A stretch of 64,000 nt of DNA from an uncultured Opitutia bacterium (GCA_903827245.1 CAIKHO010000079.1:1-64000), one strand, 5' to 3'. Shown: positions 32,719 through 41,517, counted from the first letter of the stretch. Numbers and translations are program-made. Notes: generated by a model from the sequence alone, not told the origin.

Positions 32719-32809
32719 GACAGGTGTTTAAAGGAGGTACGATTTCGCCTTTTGACCGCCTTTGCAACCCCCGAACTGGCATCGGCGCCAAAACCGGGTA
32801 AGGTCGGTC

Positions 32810-33583
32810 ATGCTCGAACTCCGCCACCTTCAATTGCGCGTGGGCGACTTGGCCCGCAGCGTCGATTTTTATGCCCGCCAGCTTGGCTTTGTCTTGGTTC
32901 GGGAAAATCCCGGCCGGGCCGAACTCGCCGTGGAATCCGGCGGTCCTGTGCTCCTCACCCTCGTCGAGGACCACACCGCCCCGCCCGCCCCGGCGGATGC
33001 CGCCGGCCTCTTTCATGGCGCGTTGCTGCTGCACGGCCGGGCCGCGCTCGGGAGCTGGCTGCGGCGCGCCGCCGACGCCGGGGTTCAGTTCGACGGGTTC
33101 TCCGACCATGGCGTGAGCGAGGCGATCTACTTCACCGATCCCGATGGCAACGGCCTGGAGTTCTACGCCGACCGTCCGCCCGAAACCTGGCCGCGACGCG
33201 ACGGCGAACTCGCGATGTCCACGCTGCCGCTCGATCTGCCCGGCCTGCTCGCCGCCGGCGCCAAGGCTTCGCCCGCTCCACCGCTGGCGGGCGCCCGCTG
33301 GGGTCATCTCCACTTGCGGGTCACCGATCTCGAGCGCAGCGACGCCTTTTATCGGTCCGCGCTCGGCGTGAACGTCACGCAGCGTTCCTATCCCGGCGCG
33401 CGTTTCCTCGCCGCCGACGGCTACCACCACCACCTCGGGCTCAATACGTGGGGCCGACCGCGGCAGCCCCGCCCGGCCTCGGCCCTCGGGCTGGCCGAGG
33501 CGACCTTCGCGCGCCACGGCCTCACCGCGGAGCAACGCGTGAATGATCCCGACGGTATTTCCCTGAGACTGGTGGCCGTGTGA
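32810..33583 (+). CDS. Two-domain VOC/glyoxalase protein (CatE-like)
   Basis: 257 residues from ATG 32810. Two vicinal-oxygen-chelate modules: about 3-115 (LRHLQLRVGDLARSVDFYARQLGFVLV ... FTDPDGNGLEFYAD) and about 165-257 (GHLHLRVTDLERSDAFYRSALGV ... VNDPDGISLRLVA). Metal-ligand candidates include the first-strand His residues, the Glu of EFYAD and the YHHHLGLN segment. The family includes catechol 2,3-dioxygenase-like enzymes (YwbC/CatE). The substrate cannot be told. It is divergent from the helicase. Confidence 0.85.
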   Translation: MLELRHLQLRVGDLARSVDFYARQLGFVLVRENPGRAELAVESGGPVLLTLVEDHTAPPAPADAAGLFHGALLLHGRAALGSWLRRAADAGVQFDGFSDHGVSEAIYFTDPDGNGLEFYADRPPETWPRRDGELAMSTLPLDLPGLLAAGAKASPAPPLAGARWGHLHLRVTDLERSDAFYRSALGVNVTQRSYPGARFLAADGYHHHLGLNTWGRPRQPRPASALGLAEATFARHGLTAEQRVNDPDGISLRLVAV

Positions 33584-33703
33584 AGGTCTTCCCCTTTGCG
33601 GCCCGTCCGTCCTTGGACCGTCCGAGTCCTGAAGAACAAGCGTCCCGGTCCGGCGCCTTAGCGCTTGGCTTGCCCGTCCGCACCCCGCAAACTTTACCCG
33701 CGC

Positions 33704-35137
33704 ATGAATAATGAGATCCGCTGGTTCGCCCGCCTCGGCATCGACCAGGCCCTTTTCAACCGCGCGCAAATCCTCCAGTTCCGCTCCGCCCTCGGTGATG
33801 GCACCGGCCTGGCCGATTTTGCGCAGGCCTTGATTGACCAGGACATCGTCAAGGACGTCGATACCCTCGAAAAACTGGCCAACCTCGCGGTCGCCAAGGC
33901 CAAGGCCGGGCCGCCCGCAAGCGATCCGTTCGATGCGGCCGAGGAAGAGCCCGAGCCGGCGCCCGCACCCGCCCCGCCGGGCAAAACGCAGGAGGCCGCC
34001 AAGAGTGCCCCGGCGGTGGTAGGCCCCGCCCCGAAGTTTGCCTTCGAAACGATCGGCACGATGGACGATGCGACGCTCGACACCGGCCTGCGCGAGCTGT
34101 TGAAGGCCACCGGACGCTTCGGCGCCAGCGACCTTCACCTCTCGACCGGCACCCGCCCGTTCATCCGCAAGGATCGCGAAATTTCCTTCATCTCCGATTA
34201 CGCGCTCAAGCCCGAGGATGCCCTGCGTCTCAACACCGCCCTGTTGTCCGAGGGACAGAAAAAATCCTATCTGGAGCACAAGGACTTTGACTACGCCCTG
34301 GCGCTCAGCGCCACCGACCGCTACCGCGTCAACCTGATGTTTCACAAGAACGGCGCCGCCGGCGCCTACCGCCTCGTCCCCGAGAAGGTGCGCACGATGG
34401 CCGACCTCGGCTACACCGCCCACCTCGAGACGATCAAGAAGCTTCTCTCCTACCACAACGGCCTCATCCTCATCACCGGCCCCGTCGGCTCCGGCAAGAC
34501 CACCACCCTCGCGTCGATGGTCGCCTATCTCAACGAGACCCGCACCGACCACATCATCACCGTCGAGGACCCCATCGAGGTCGTGCAGCCCGCGAAGGGC
34601 TGCAATGTCACCCAGCGCGAGGTCGGCCCGCACACGAAGTCGTTCGCCTCCGCGCTCAAGGGCGCCCTCCGCGAGGACCCGGACATCATCGTCATCGGCG
34701 AACTGCGCGACCTCGAGACGATCGAGATGGCCGTGAGCGCCAGCGAGACCGGCCACCTCGTCATCGGCACCATGCACACGAGCGACGCCGCCACCACGCT
34801 CAACCGCATGCTCGATGTGTTTCCACCCGCGCAGCAGACCCAGATCCGCGCCAGCGTGGCCGAGAGCCTGCGCGGCGTCATCTGCCAGCGCCTGCTCCCC
34901 GCGGCCAAGGGCGGCCTCGTGCTCGCCTGCGAGATCCTCGTCAACAACACCGCCATCGCGGCCCTGATCCGTGAGGGCAAGACCACCGGTCTGCGCAACA
35001 CCATGGAAACCGGCGTGAAGGAGGGCATGTGCCTGATGGACAACGTCGTCTTCCAGCTCCACCGGGAGGGCAAGATCGCCTCCGGCACCGCCCTCGCCAA
35101 TATCACCAACCGCGTCCTGCGCGCGAAGATCACCTGA
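33704..35137 (+). CDS. PilT/PilU-type retraction ATPase with N-terminal extension
   Basis: 477 residues from ATG 33704. A 115-residue N-terminal extension (FARLGIDQALFNRAQILQFRSAL..., then a Pro/Ala linker) precedes a PilT core. Core motifs are SDLHLSTGTRPFIR, Walker A GPVGSGKTTT, the Asp box ITVEDPIE, Walker B DPDIIVIGELRD, the His box HTSDAATTLNRMLDVFP and AALIREGKT. It is a hexameric ATPase that powers retraction of type IV pili. It ends 1 bp before a second PilT gene. The two probably act together as PilT and PilU do. Confidence 0.9.
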   Translation: MNNEIRWFARLGIDQALFNRAQILQFRSALGDGTGLADFAQALIDQDIVKDVDTLEKLANLAVAKAKAGPPASDPFDAAEEEPEPAPAPAPPGKTQEAAKSAPAVVGPAPKFAFETIGTMDDATLDTGLRELLKATGRFGASDLHLSTGTRPFIRKDREISFISDYALKPEDALRLNTALLSEGQKKSYLEHKDFDYALALSATDRYRVNLMFHKNGAAGAYRLVPEKVRTMADLGYTAHLETIKKLLSYHNGLILITGPVGSGKTTTLASMVAYLNETRTDHIITVEDPIEVVQPAKGCNVTQREVGPHTKSFASALKGALREDPDIIVIGELRDLETIEMAVSASETGHLVIGTMHTSDAATTLNRMLDVFPPAQQTQIRASVAESLRGVICQRLLPAAKGGLVLACEILVNNTAIAALIREGKTTGLRNTMETGVKEGMCLMDNVVFQLHREGKIASGTALANITNRVLRAKIT

Positions 35138-35138
35138 C

Positions 35139-36215
35139 ATGGCCGCCATCGACGCCCTCCTCCGCACCATGCTCGAAAAGGGCGGGTCCGACCTGCACCT
35201 CACGGTTGGCCTGCCGCCCAAGATCCGCGCCTCAGGTGCCCTTCAGCCGCTGACCCCCGATCCCATCGATGCCGCCACCATGGCCAATCTGCTCAAGGAG
35301 ATCGTCCCCGAGCGGCGCTGGAAGGAATACCTCGAGCGCAAGGACCTCGACCTCGCGCACGAGATCCCCGGCGTCGCGCGCTTCCGCGGCAACTACCTCT
35401 ATAATCACTGGGGCCAGGCCGCCGTCTTCCGCCAGATTCCCGCCAAGATCCTGTCGTTCGACGAGCTCAAGCTCCCCGAGGCGCTGAAGAAGCTCTGCCA
35501 CCTCAACGAAGGCCTCGTCGTCGTCACCGGCCCCACCGGCTCCGGCAAGTCGACCACGCTCGCCGCGATGATCGACTACATCAACACGAACCTCTGCAAG
35601 CACATCATCACGATCGAGGACCCGATCGAGTTCGTGCACCCGGTGAAGAAGAGCGTGATCGTCCACCGCGAGGTCGGCGAACACACCGAGTCCTTCGCCG
35701 CCGCGCTCAAGGGCGCCATGCGCCACGACCCCGACATCCTGCTGGTCGGCGAAATGCGCGAGCTCGAGACCATCAAGCTCGCCCTCGGCTGCGCCTCCAT
35801 GGGCATGCTCGTCTTCGGCACGCTCCACACCAACAACGCCCCGAAGACGATCGACCGCATCATCAACGCCTTCCCCTCCGACCAGCAGAACCAGGTGCGC
35901 GTCATGCTCGCCGGCTGCCTCGCCGGCGTCGTCGCCCAGCTCCTCTGCAAGCGCATCCCCAAGGGCCGCTGCGCGGTCCACGAGATCCTCCTCCAGCACG
36001 AGGCCCTGCCCAACACCATCCGCAGCGGCCAGATCGGCAACATCAAGTCCATCATCGAGAGCGGCGGCGGCGACGGCATGGTCACGATGGACACCAGCCT
36101 GATGAACCGCGTGAAGGACGGCACCATCGAGGCCAAGGAAGCCTACATGAAGGCCGCCAACAAGGCGACCTTCGCGCCGATGCTCAAGCCGGGCGACCTC
36201 GACGCGGGGCATTGA
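35139..36215 (+). CDS. PilT-type twitching-motility ATPase
   Basis: 358 residues, typical PilT length. Motifs are SDLHLTVGLPPKIR, Walker A GPTGSGKSTT, Asp box ITIEDPIEFVH, Walker B DPDILLVGEMRE, His box HTNNAPKTIDRIINAFP. It lacks the exact AIRxLIRE box; instead ALPNTIRSGQIGNIKSII is present, closer to PilU-type proteins. Codon use is highly GC3-biased like its tandem neighbour, consistent with strong expression. Type IV pilus structural genes are not in this window. Confidence 0.9.
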   Translation: MAAIDALLRTMLEKGGSDLHLTVGLPPKIRASGALQPLTPDPIDAATMANLLKEIVPERRWKEYLERKDLDLAHEIPGVARFRGNYLYNHWGQAAVFRQIPAKILSFDELKLPEALKKLCHLNEGLVVVTGPTGSGKSTTLAAMIDYINTNLCKHIITIEDPIEFVHPVKKSVIVHREVGEHTESFAAALKGAMRHDPDILLVGEMRELETIKLALGCASMGMLVFGTLHTNNAPKTIDRIINAFPSDQQNQVRVMLAGCLAGVVAQLLCKRIPKGRCAVHEILLQHEALPNTIRSGQIGNIKSIIESGGGDGMVTMDTSLMNRVKDGTIEAKEAYMKAANKATFAPMLKPGDLDAGH

Positions 36216-36233
36216 GCCGGCCCGCCAGTCCTG

Positions 36234-36320
36234 ATCTTTCTCTTTCCTCTTTATCTTCATCCTTCTCCCGGACTGGGGCTCGAACCGTCCTGACGAAAGA
36301 GAAAGAGGAAAGAGAAAGAT
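36234..36320. repeat. 19-bp perfect inverted repeat between convergent genes
   Basis: Arms of purine/pyrimidine asymmetry (ATCTTTCTCTTTCCTCTTT at 36234-36252 and its exact complement at 36302-36320) flank a loop of 49 nt. It occupies the gap between the PilT gene and the rhomboid gene, which converge. It may serve as a bidirectional terminator, although no U-run follows the stem directly. Confidence 0.85.
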
Positions 36321-36322
36321 TC

Positions 36323-37006
36323 CTAACGCCGCCGCACCCAGCCGGCGTCCTTCGCCCAGAGGACCAGACAGATGCCGGCGACAAACCCGCCCGCGTGCGC
36401 CCACCAGGCTACCCCGCCGGCCGCGTTCGTTCCGCTGAGCAGCGCGCCCACGCCGTTGTAGGCCTGCAGCACGAACCAGAGCACCAGGAACAAGACGGCC
36501 GGCACGGGCACGAGCGGCACGACCCACGGCACGAGCGCGACCACCCACGCCGTCGGGAATAGCACCAGGTACGCCCCGAGCACCCCCGAGATTGCGCCGC
36601 TCGCCCCGACCATCGGCAGCACCGAGCCGGGCTCGACGGCGATCTGTAGCGCCGCCGCCGCCAGTCCGGCCGCGACGTAGAAAAACAGGAAAGTGAACGA
36701 CCCGAGCCGGTCCTCGACGTTGCCGCCGAAGATCCAGAGGAACCACAGGTTGCCCAGCACGTGCGCGAGGCCGCCGTGCAGGAACATGTGCGTCAGCAGC
36801 GTGAGCCACTGCTGCTCGTCCGCGTAATGCGCAACCAGCCGGCCGGGCACCAGCGCGTACTGCGACAGGAACGATTCCAGCACCCGGCCGCCACCGGTCA
36901 GCGACAGCCACACTTCCCAGCCAAAGACGGCCAGGTTCGCCATGACCAGGAGGCCGGTCATCACCGGCGCGCGCCGCTGGCGGGCGGTGTCGTGGAGTGG
37001 GATCAT
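36323..37006 (-). CDS. Rhomboid-family intramembrane serine protease
   Basis: 227 residues from ATG 37006. Six membrane helices. Key features are the WLTLLTHMFLHGGLAHVLGNLWFL segment (oxyanion His and Asn), catalytic Ser in GASGAISGVLGAY, and catalytic His in WWAHAGGFVAG. Rhomboids cleave single-pass membrane proteins. It is the six-helix type with an extended loop (LGSFTFLFFYVAAG). Substrate unknown. The longer frame was rejected for lack of a signal or membrane helix. Confidence 0.9.
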   Translation of the reverse strand: MIPLHDTARQRRAPVMTGLLVMANLAVFGWEVWLSLTGGGRVLESFLSQYALVPGRLVAHYADEQQWLTLLTHMFLHGGLAHVLGNLWFLWIFGGNVEDRLGSFTFLFFYVAAGLAAAALQIAVEPGSVLPMVGASGAISGVLGAYLVLFPTAWVVALVPWVVPLVPVPAVLFLVLWFVLQAYNGVGALLSGTNAAGGVAWWAHAGGFVAGICLVLWAKDAGWVRRR

Positions 37007-37228
37007 GCGCGGTAGAAAATCGCCAAATCGCCGTCTGCCAAATCCCAAAGCGCCCGGGCATACCCGCGGGAAATCGTTCTTCGTTCTCGTTCTCAACACT
37101 CCGTGCAAAATGGTTGGGTCCGGCCCGCACCATCGAACGAGAACGGGAACGAGCAACGGTAAGCGGGCCGAAATGCTAAGGCGCGCTTGCACGACCGCTC
37201 CGCTCCCGTCTCACTTTTCTCCCTGCCG

Positions 37229-39706
37229 ATGCCCGCCGCCGCCCGCCAACTTCCCCCCACCTCCGCGCCCCAGCAGCGCGCTTGGCGCCAGCGTCTCCGG
37301 TCGGTCATCCGCGATGCCGGGTTCACCGAGCCTTCCTCCCGTGACGCCCAGCCGCTCCGTGACGATGGTCCATTCTGGGAACTCGAGCCCACTCCCCTCG
37401 TCATTGGCGATGCCGAGTGGTCGCTGCTCTCCGCCGGGCTCCGCCAGCGCGCGCGTTTCGTCAATGCCCTGCTCGTCGACCTCTACGACCGTCAGGAAGT
37501 CCTGAAGCAGGGCCTCGTCCCGCCCGATGTCATTCTCGGCGACCCCTACTATCGCCGCCCCTGCCTGCGGCTCGAGCCGGGCCGCGACCTGCCCGCGACC
37601 CTCCTGCGCTTCGACCTCATGAAATCCGCCGCGGGCTGGCACATCGCCCAGACGCGCGCCAACACGCCGGTCGGCCTCAGCTATGCGGTGCAAAACCGCC
37701 GGTTCATGACCCAGGAGGCCGCCGAGCTCTACCGCCGGCTGCCGGACTACCACAGCATCATCAATTTTCCGCTCCAGCTCCTCGACACGCTCCGCCGGCT
37801 GGCGCCGCGCGGCACCGACACGCCCGCCATCGTGATGCTGACCGCCGGGCCCCACGATCCCTTCTACACGGAGCACAGCTTCCTCGCCCGCAAGATGGGC
37901 CTGTCGCTCGCGCGCGGCGACGACCTTCTGGTCCTGGACAACCGCGTCTACTTCAAGACCATCGCCGGCCTCGAGCGCGTCGATGTAATCTACCGCCGCC
38001 TCAACGACGCCCATATCGACCCGGTCGTCTTCGATACCGACCGCGAGACCGCGGGCGTGCCCGGCCTGCTCCAGTGCATCCGCGCCGGCAACGTGACCGT
38101 CGCGAACGCCATCGGCGCCGGCGTGGCCGAGAGCCGGGCCCTCGACGCGTGGCTGCCTCGCCTCATGCGTTTCTACCTCGGCGAGAAACCGCTGCTGCCC
38201 TCGCTCCCCACCTACACCTGCGGCGACAACGACCAGCTGGATTTCATCCTCGATCACCGCAGCGGCCTCCGCATCCGTCCCGCGCACGATCCCCGGCTTG
38301 GCGATCCGCGCCTGCACCGCCCGGCGCCGGTCCTGCTCGACGAGCACGGCCTCGCCAAGGAGGTCCGCGAAAATCCCTTCGCCTACGTCGCCCAGACCAT
38401 GGTGCCGTCGCTGCCCATCGATCCGGCTGTCAGGAACTCTCCTCCCTTTCAGCTCAGCGCCTTCGTCCTCGGCCAGGGCCGCGAGTTCTTTGTGCTGCCC
38501 GGCGGGCTCGTCCACCTCGGCGCCGGGCCCCCGCCCGTGGACCGCGTGGGCGCGACCGCCGATGCGCTTGTGCTCCGCGGCGACGACGCCACCACCTGCG
38601 AATTCCCGCCCGAGACCGCCGAGGCGGATGAACCCGCGCCCCACGCGCTGCGCCACACCCTCGGTTCGCGCACGGCCGAGACACTCTTCTGGCTCGGCCG
38701 GTACGTCGAGCGCGCCGAGACCACCGCGCGGATGCTGACGATCATCGACGACGTTGCCCTCGAGGAAATCCCCGCGCGCGAGCGCCGCCGCTGGACCCCG
38801 CTCTGGCAGGGCCTGCTCGAGGCCACGGGCAACTCCAGCCGGCGCATTACCACCCGCGAGCGCCCCGAGGCCGCGCTCGCCGGCGACCTCACCTGGCGCA
38901 TGACGCTCGACTCGCGGCACGCCAGCTCGATCTATTCCTCCGTGGAGAGCGCCATTTTCAACGCGCGCAAGCTCCGCGACTACGTGAGCCCGGAGGCCTG
39001 GACCGTGCTGCACGGGCTGCTCGAGCGCCTCGAGGCCCTGCGCCGGCACGGCGAAAGGGTGAAGCCGCCGAATGCCCGCGCGCAGACCGCGGCGGCCGTC
39101 ACCGCCGTCCTCGAGGACGTGAATGCGTTCCTCGCCACCGCCGAGCGCACCATGCTCCACGACTCCGGCTGGCATTTCCTACGCATCGGCCTGCACCTCG
39201 AGCGCGCGATCATGACCTGCGGCGCGCTCCGGCATGTGCTCGCGTCCACCGCCGGTCCCGCCCCCGATCCCCGCGCCGCGCGCGACAACCCCGAGCTGTC
39301 GGCGCTGCTGCGCATGCTCGGTTCGCAGGATGCCTACCGCCGCCTCTACCAGACGCGCAGCCGGCCCCGCCATGTCGCGGATTTTTTCCTGCGGCAGCCC
39401 GCCGCGCCGCGCAGCCTGTTCCACAATCTCACCCGCATCGCGGAGGCCCTGCATGCCATCGATGCCGCGCCGGACGAGGCCGCCCCGGTCGAGGCCGCCA
39501 TCGCCGGCCTTCTGCGCAAACTCCGCGAGCTCGACCCGGCGCACGACTTCAAGGCGGAACCCGGCGCAGCCAAGTCCCTCGGTGAATTCCTCTCCACCCT
39601 GCTGCGCGACCTGGGATCGTTCCATCCGCTGCTGAGCGATCACTACTTCAGCCATCAGGCCCGCGTGACCGGAAACACCGCCGAGCCCAAGCTGGCGTCG
39701 GCCTGA
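37229..39706 (+). CDS. Circularly permuted ATP-grasp / alpha-E (DUF403) fusion protein
   Basis: 825 residues from ATG 37229; a TTG 14 codons earlier is possible. Residues about 55-480 form a circularly permuted ATP-grasp (DUF404/DUF407 type): LLVDLYDRQEVLKQGLVPPDVILGDPYY, RFDLMKSAAGWHIAQTRANTPVG, NRVYFKTIAGLERVDVIYRR, FYLGEKPLLPSLPTYTCGD. Residues about 500-810 are the alpha-helical alpha-E domain: SRTAETLFWLGRYVERAETTARML, then HDSGWHFLRIGLHLERA. In other genomes these parts are often separate genes with a transglutaminase. Here they are fused and no transglutaminase is adjacent. The reaction is probably an ATP-dependent peptide-like ligation of unknown substrate. Confidence 0.88.
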   Translation: MPAAARQLPPTSAPQQRAWRQRLRSVIRDAGFTEPSSRDAQPLRDDGPFWELEPTPLVIGDAEWSLLSAGLRQRARFVNALLVDLYDRQEVLKQGLVPPDVILGDPYYRRPCLRLEPGRDLPATLLRFDLMKSAAGWHIAQTRANTPVGLSYAVQNRRFMTQEAAELYRRLPDYHSIINFPLQLLDTLRRLAPRGTDTPAIVMLTAGPHDPFYTEHSFLARKMGLSLARGDDLLVLDNRVYFKTIAGLERVDVIYRRLNDAHIDPVVFDTDRETAGVPGLLQCIRAGNVTVANAIGAGVAESRALDAWLPRLMRFYLGEKPLLPSLPTYTCGDNDQLDFILDHRSGLRIRPAHDPRLGDPRLHRPAPVLLDEHGLAKEVRENPFAYVAQTMVPSLPIDPAVRNSPPFQLSAFVLGQGREFFVLPGGLVHLGAGPPPVDRVGATADALVLRGDDATTCEFPPETAEADEPAPHALRHTLGSRTAETLFWLGRYVERAETTARMLTIIDDVALEEIPARERRRWTPLWQGLLEATGNSSRRITTRERPEAALAGDLTWRMTLDSRHASSIYSSVESAIFNARKLRDYVSPEAWTVLHGLLERLEALRRHGERVKPPNARAQTAAAVTAVLEDVNAFLATAERTMLHDSGWHFLRIGLHLERAIMTCGALRHVLASTAGPAPDPRAARDNPELSALLRMLGSQDAYRRLYQTRSRPRHVADFFLRQPAAPRSLFHNLTRIAEALHAIDAAPDEAAPVEAAIAGLLRKLRELDPAHDFKAEPGAAKSLGEFLSTLLRDLGSFHPLLSDHYFSHQARVTGNTAEPKLASA

Positions 39707-39720
39707 AGGGGGCGAGGGGG

Positions 39721-39985
39721 AGCCGGGCAGTCGAGAGTCGAGAGCTCTGCCAGCAAGCCCCGGCCAACCCGAAGCGCACAGTCGCTTAGCCGGAACGATT
39801 CAATTGAACCGCAGCGATTGATGTAGCAGCCGAGGTAACGAGGCTGGGTTTGGCGACTCACCTCAAACCAGCCTCCTCACGTCGGCTGCTACGAGCGACT
39901 GCATGGTTACGGCTTAGGCCCGCTGTTTTCCAGCTCTCGACTCTCCGCTCTGGACTCTCGACTGGCTGCTCTGGACTGCCCGCGG
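39721..39985. repeat. Nested inverted repeats filling a convergent gap, including 70-bp element copy 1
   Basis: Outer arms pair GGGGGAGCCGGGCAGTCGAG with a segment ending GGACTGCCCGCGGCCCCC. Inside lies the GTAGCAGCCGAGGTAACGAG...GTCGGCTGCTAC hairpin at 39823-39892. The 70-bp element recurs at 45015-45084 (inverted) and 51794-51863. Conserved flanking sequence (TTGAACCGCAGCGAT...) extends it at the left. Confidence 0.8.
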
Positions 39986-39990
39986 CCCCC

Positions 39991-40419
39991 TCACGCATCC
40001 GGCTCATGCCGCTGCTCGGGCAGCACGCCACTGATGTGCCAGCCGTCAGCCTCACGGGTGAGCTGATACCGGTAATCCGCCGATTTGCCGCCCGCCCCGA
40101 AGACCCGTACCGGGAGCGTGGCGGTCTCGCCGTCATCCATCGGCAGGCCGGGCTCGTCGCGTTCATTGTGGGCAATGAAAGGATAACTGTGGGTCACCAT
40201 CGCCGAGAATTCCTTGAGCGTGAAATGGGCCCGCAGCGGCCGGGCCGCGAAGGTGTAGGCCCGGGCGAAATCACCCGCCCGGAAGGCCGCCAGCTGCCCG
40301 TCCACCACGCCGACCAGCTCCTTGCGCACGTCCGCCTTGCTGTAATGCATCGCCTCGGCCTCGGCGGCCCGCCCACCGGGCGCGGCCAGCAGCAGGCAAA
40401 GGACGATCAGCGGGCGCAT
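39991..40419 (-). CDS. DUF4864 secreted protein
   Basis: 142 residues from ATG 40419. Signal peptide 1-18 (LIVLCLLLAAPGGRA). The mature domain is a small alpha+beta fold of the NTF2-like kind: VVDGQLAAFRAGDFARAYTFAARPLRAHF, MVTHSYPFIAHN, and closing strand DYRYQLTREADGWHISGVLP. It matches DUF4864, which has no known activity. It stands alone between convergent palindromes and a divergent membrane protein gene. Confidence 0.78.
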   Translation of the reverse strand: MRPLIVLCLLLAAPGGRAAEAEAMHYSKADVRKELVGVVDGQLAAFRAGDFARAYTFAARPLRAHFTLKEFSAMVTHSYPFIAHNERDEPGLPMDDGETATLPVRVFGAGGKSADYRYQLTREADGWHISGVLPEQRHEPDA

Positions 40420-40550
40420 GGAATCACCATGCACCAGCCATCGCCCGGCGCAATCCCGCGCTCACATTCCGCCGCAGCCGGCATACAGCACCAGCCCGGT
40501 TTTCTCTTTCGGAACTAGAACGAAGGACGAGAAAGATTAAGTAGCCCGAG

Positions 40551-41009
40551 ATGGGAAAACTCCGCCGTTCTCACGCCATCGGCTCCCGCCCGCCTCCTTC
40601 GGCCTTGGCGCGGGCGCCCGCATCGGCCAGGGTGCACCCCGTGCCGACACTCGTCCTCCTCGCCCCGCTGCTCTTCGCCTTCGAGGTATGGCAGCTCGTG
40701 ATCAGCGAGCGCTACCTTGGCATCAAGCAGATCGAACATGACATCGACCCGCGCACCCTCGGCCCCGGCGAGGCCACGGCTTTTTTTTGGAGCACCGGCA
40801 TCCTGCTCTCGTGGGCCTGGATGACCGCCCTGCTGTTCGAGCCCATGGGCCGGGTGCAGGCCGTCTGCATGCTGGCGGTCTCCGGCGTGGGCTTTGTCCT
40901 GCGGCGGAATTGCGGGCTCAAGCGCGTCCTCGTCATCCTCACCGTCGAGGGCGCGATCCGGGTGGGCATGCTGATGTCGCTGATGGGCATGGCCTGGCGC
41001 AGCCTCTAA
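40551..41009 (+). CDS. Small membrane protein, unknown function
   Basis: 152 residues. Four likely membrane helices at about 31-49, 78-97, 101-116 and 125-147, with an N-terminal basic stretch and a polar loop (SERYLGIKQIEHDIDPRTLGPGEA) after the first helix. No family is recognised. The two adjacent cysteines-containing segments (AVCML; NCGLKR) show no clear motif. It is not closely spaced with its neighbours. Confidence 0.6.
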   Translation: MGKLRRSHAIGSRPPPSALARAPASARVHPVPTLVLLAPLLFAFEVWQLVISERYLGIKQIEHDIDPRTLGPGEATAFFWSTGILLSWAWMTALLFEPMGRVQAVCMLAVSGVGFVLRRNCGLKRVLVILTVEGAIRVGMLMSLMGMAWRSL

Positions 41010-41027
41010 ATCGGGGCGGGTAGTTAA

Positions 41028-41095
41028 GGCAGGAGCCTGCTTGCAGGCGATTTTACCTCGGTCCACGCTGCTCGTCGCCTGCAAGCAGGCCTACA
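41028..41095. repeat. REP-like inverted repeat (GGAGCCTGC-TTGCAGGCGA type)
   Basis: GGAGCCTGCTTGCAGGCGAT and ...TCGCCTGCAAGCAGGCCTACA form a paired head-to-head unit in the gap downstream of the small membrane protein. Each half is itself a hairpin. Confidence 0.85.
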
Positions 41096-41206
41096 ATGGA
41101 ATGAACGGCCTCGACCGGCCCGTTTTCCGTGGCTGGCGCAGTGCGTAGAACTACACCGTCACGCGCGTAGTTGTACCGATGAAAATCCCCGGGGGCATTT
41201 GGTACG

Positions 41207-41497
41207 ATGTCGGGCATGAAAGCTTCCACCCGCCTCCTCGCCCTCCCCCTCCTGGCCGTGGCCGCCCTTTTCCTCAGCGCCTGCCAGAGCGCCTCGTTCG
41301 AGCGCACCGACACCCTGGCCTTCGCCTCCGTGCCGGCCGTCCTCCAGGCCAATCCCGATATTCTCGGCGGTTTCGTGGGCCGCGAAGCGCTCGGTGCCGG
41401 CTCCGCCCCCCGCGACCTCGGCAGCAACACCCGCCTCCAGCGCGCCGAGCTCGACCAGCGCGCGTACCTGATCTGGAAGCATTCCCAGAAGTCCTGA
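41207..41497 (+). CDS. Small lipoprotein
   Basis: 96 residues from ATG 41207; the ATG at 41216 gives a more usual signal sequence (MKASTRLLALPLLAVAALFLSAC). The lipobox LSAC marks a lipoprotein. The mature part of about 68 residues (SFERTDTLAFASVPAVLQANPD ... LDQRAYLIWKHSQKS) is hydrophilic and unrecognised. The EF-hand gene starts about 20 bp downstream, so the two may be co-expressed. Confidence 0.75.
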   Translation: MSGMKASTRLLALPLLAVAALFLSACQSASFERTDTLAFASVPAVLQANPDILGGFVGREALGAGSAPRDLGSNTRLQRAELDQRAYLIWKHSQKS

Positions 41498-41517
41498 TCC
41501 GCCCCGGGTTTATGACC

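Noticed and set aside
31021-33546. Long plus-strand open frame of 841 codons
   Set aside because: It is antisense to the DEAD-box helicase and then overlaps the VOC gene in another frame. Composition is Arg/His/Gly-rich shadow translation without a domain.
32570-35221. Long minus-strand open frame of 883 codons
   Set aside because: Antisense to the VOC and first PilT genes, whose motifs are unmistakable. It arises from the GC-rich third positions.
33704-36215. GspE secretion ATPases completing the gsp cluster
   Set aside because: Both proteins lack the GspE N-terminal domains and zinc tetracysteine motif. Their His and Asp boxes match PilT/PilU retraction ATPases.
39721-39985. CRISPR array
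   Set aside because: The repeats are nested inverted repeats of different families. There is no regular direct repeat with unique spacers, and no cas gene in the window.
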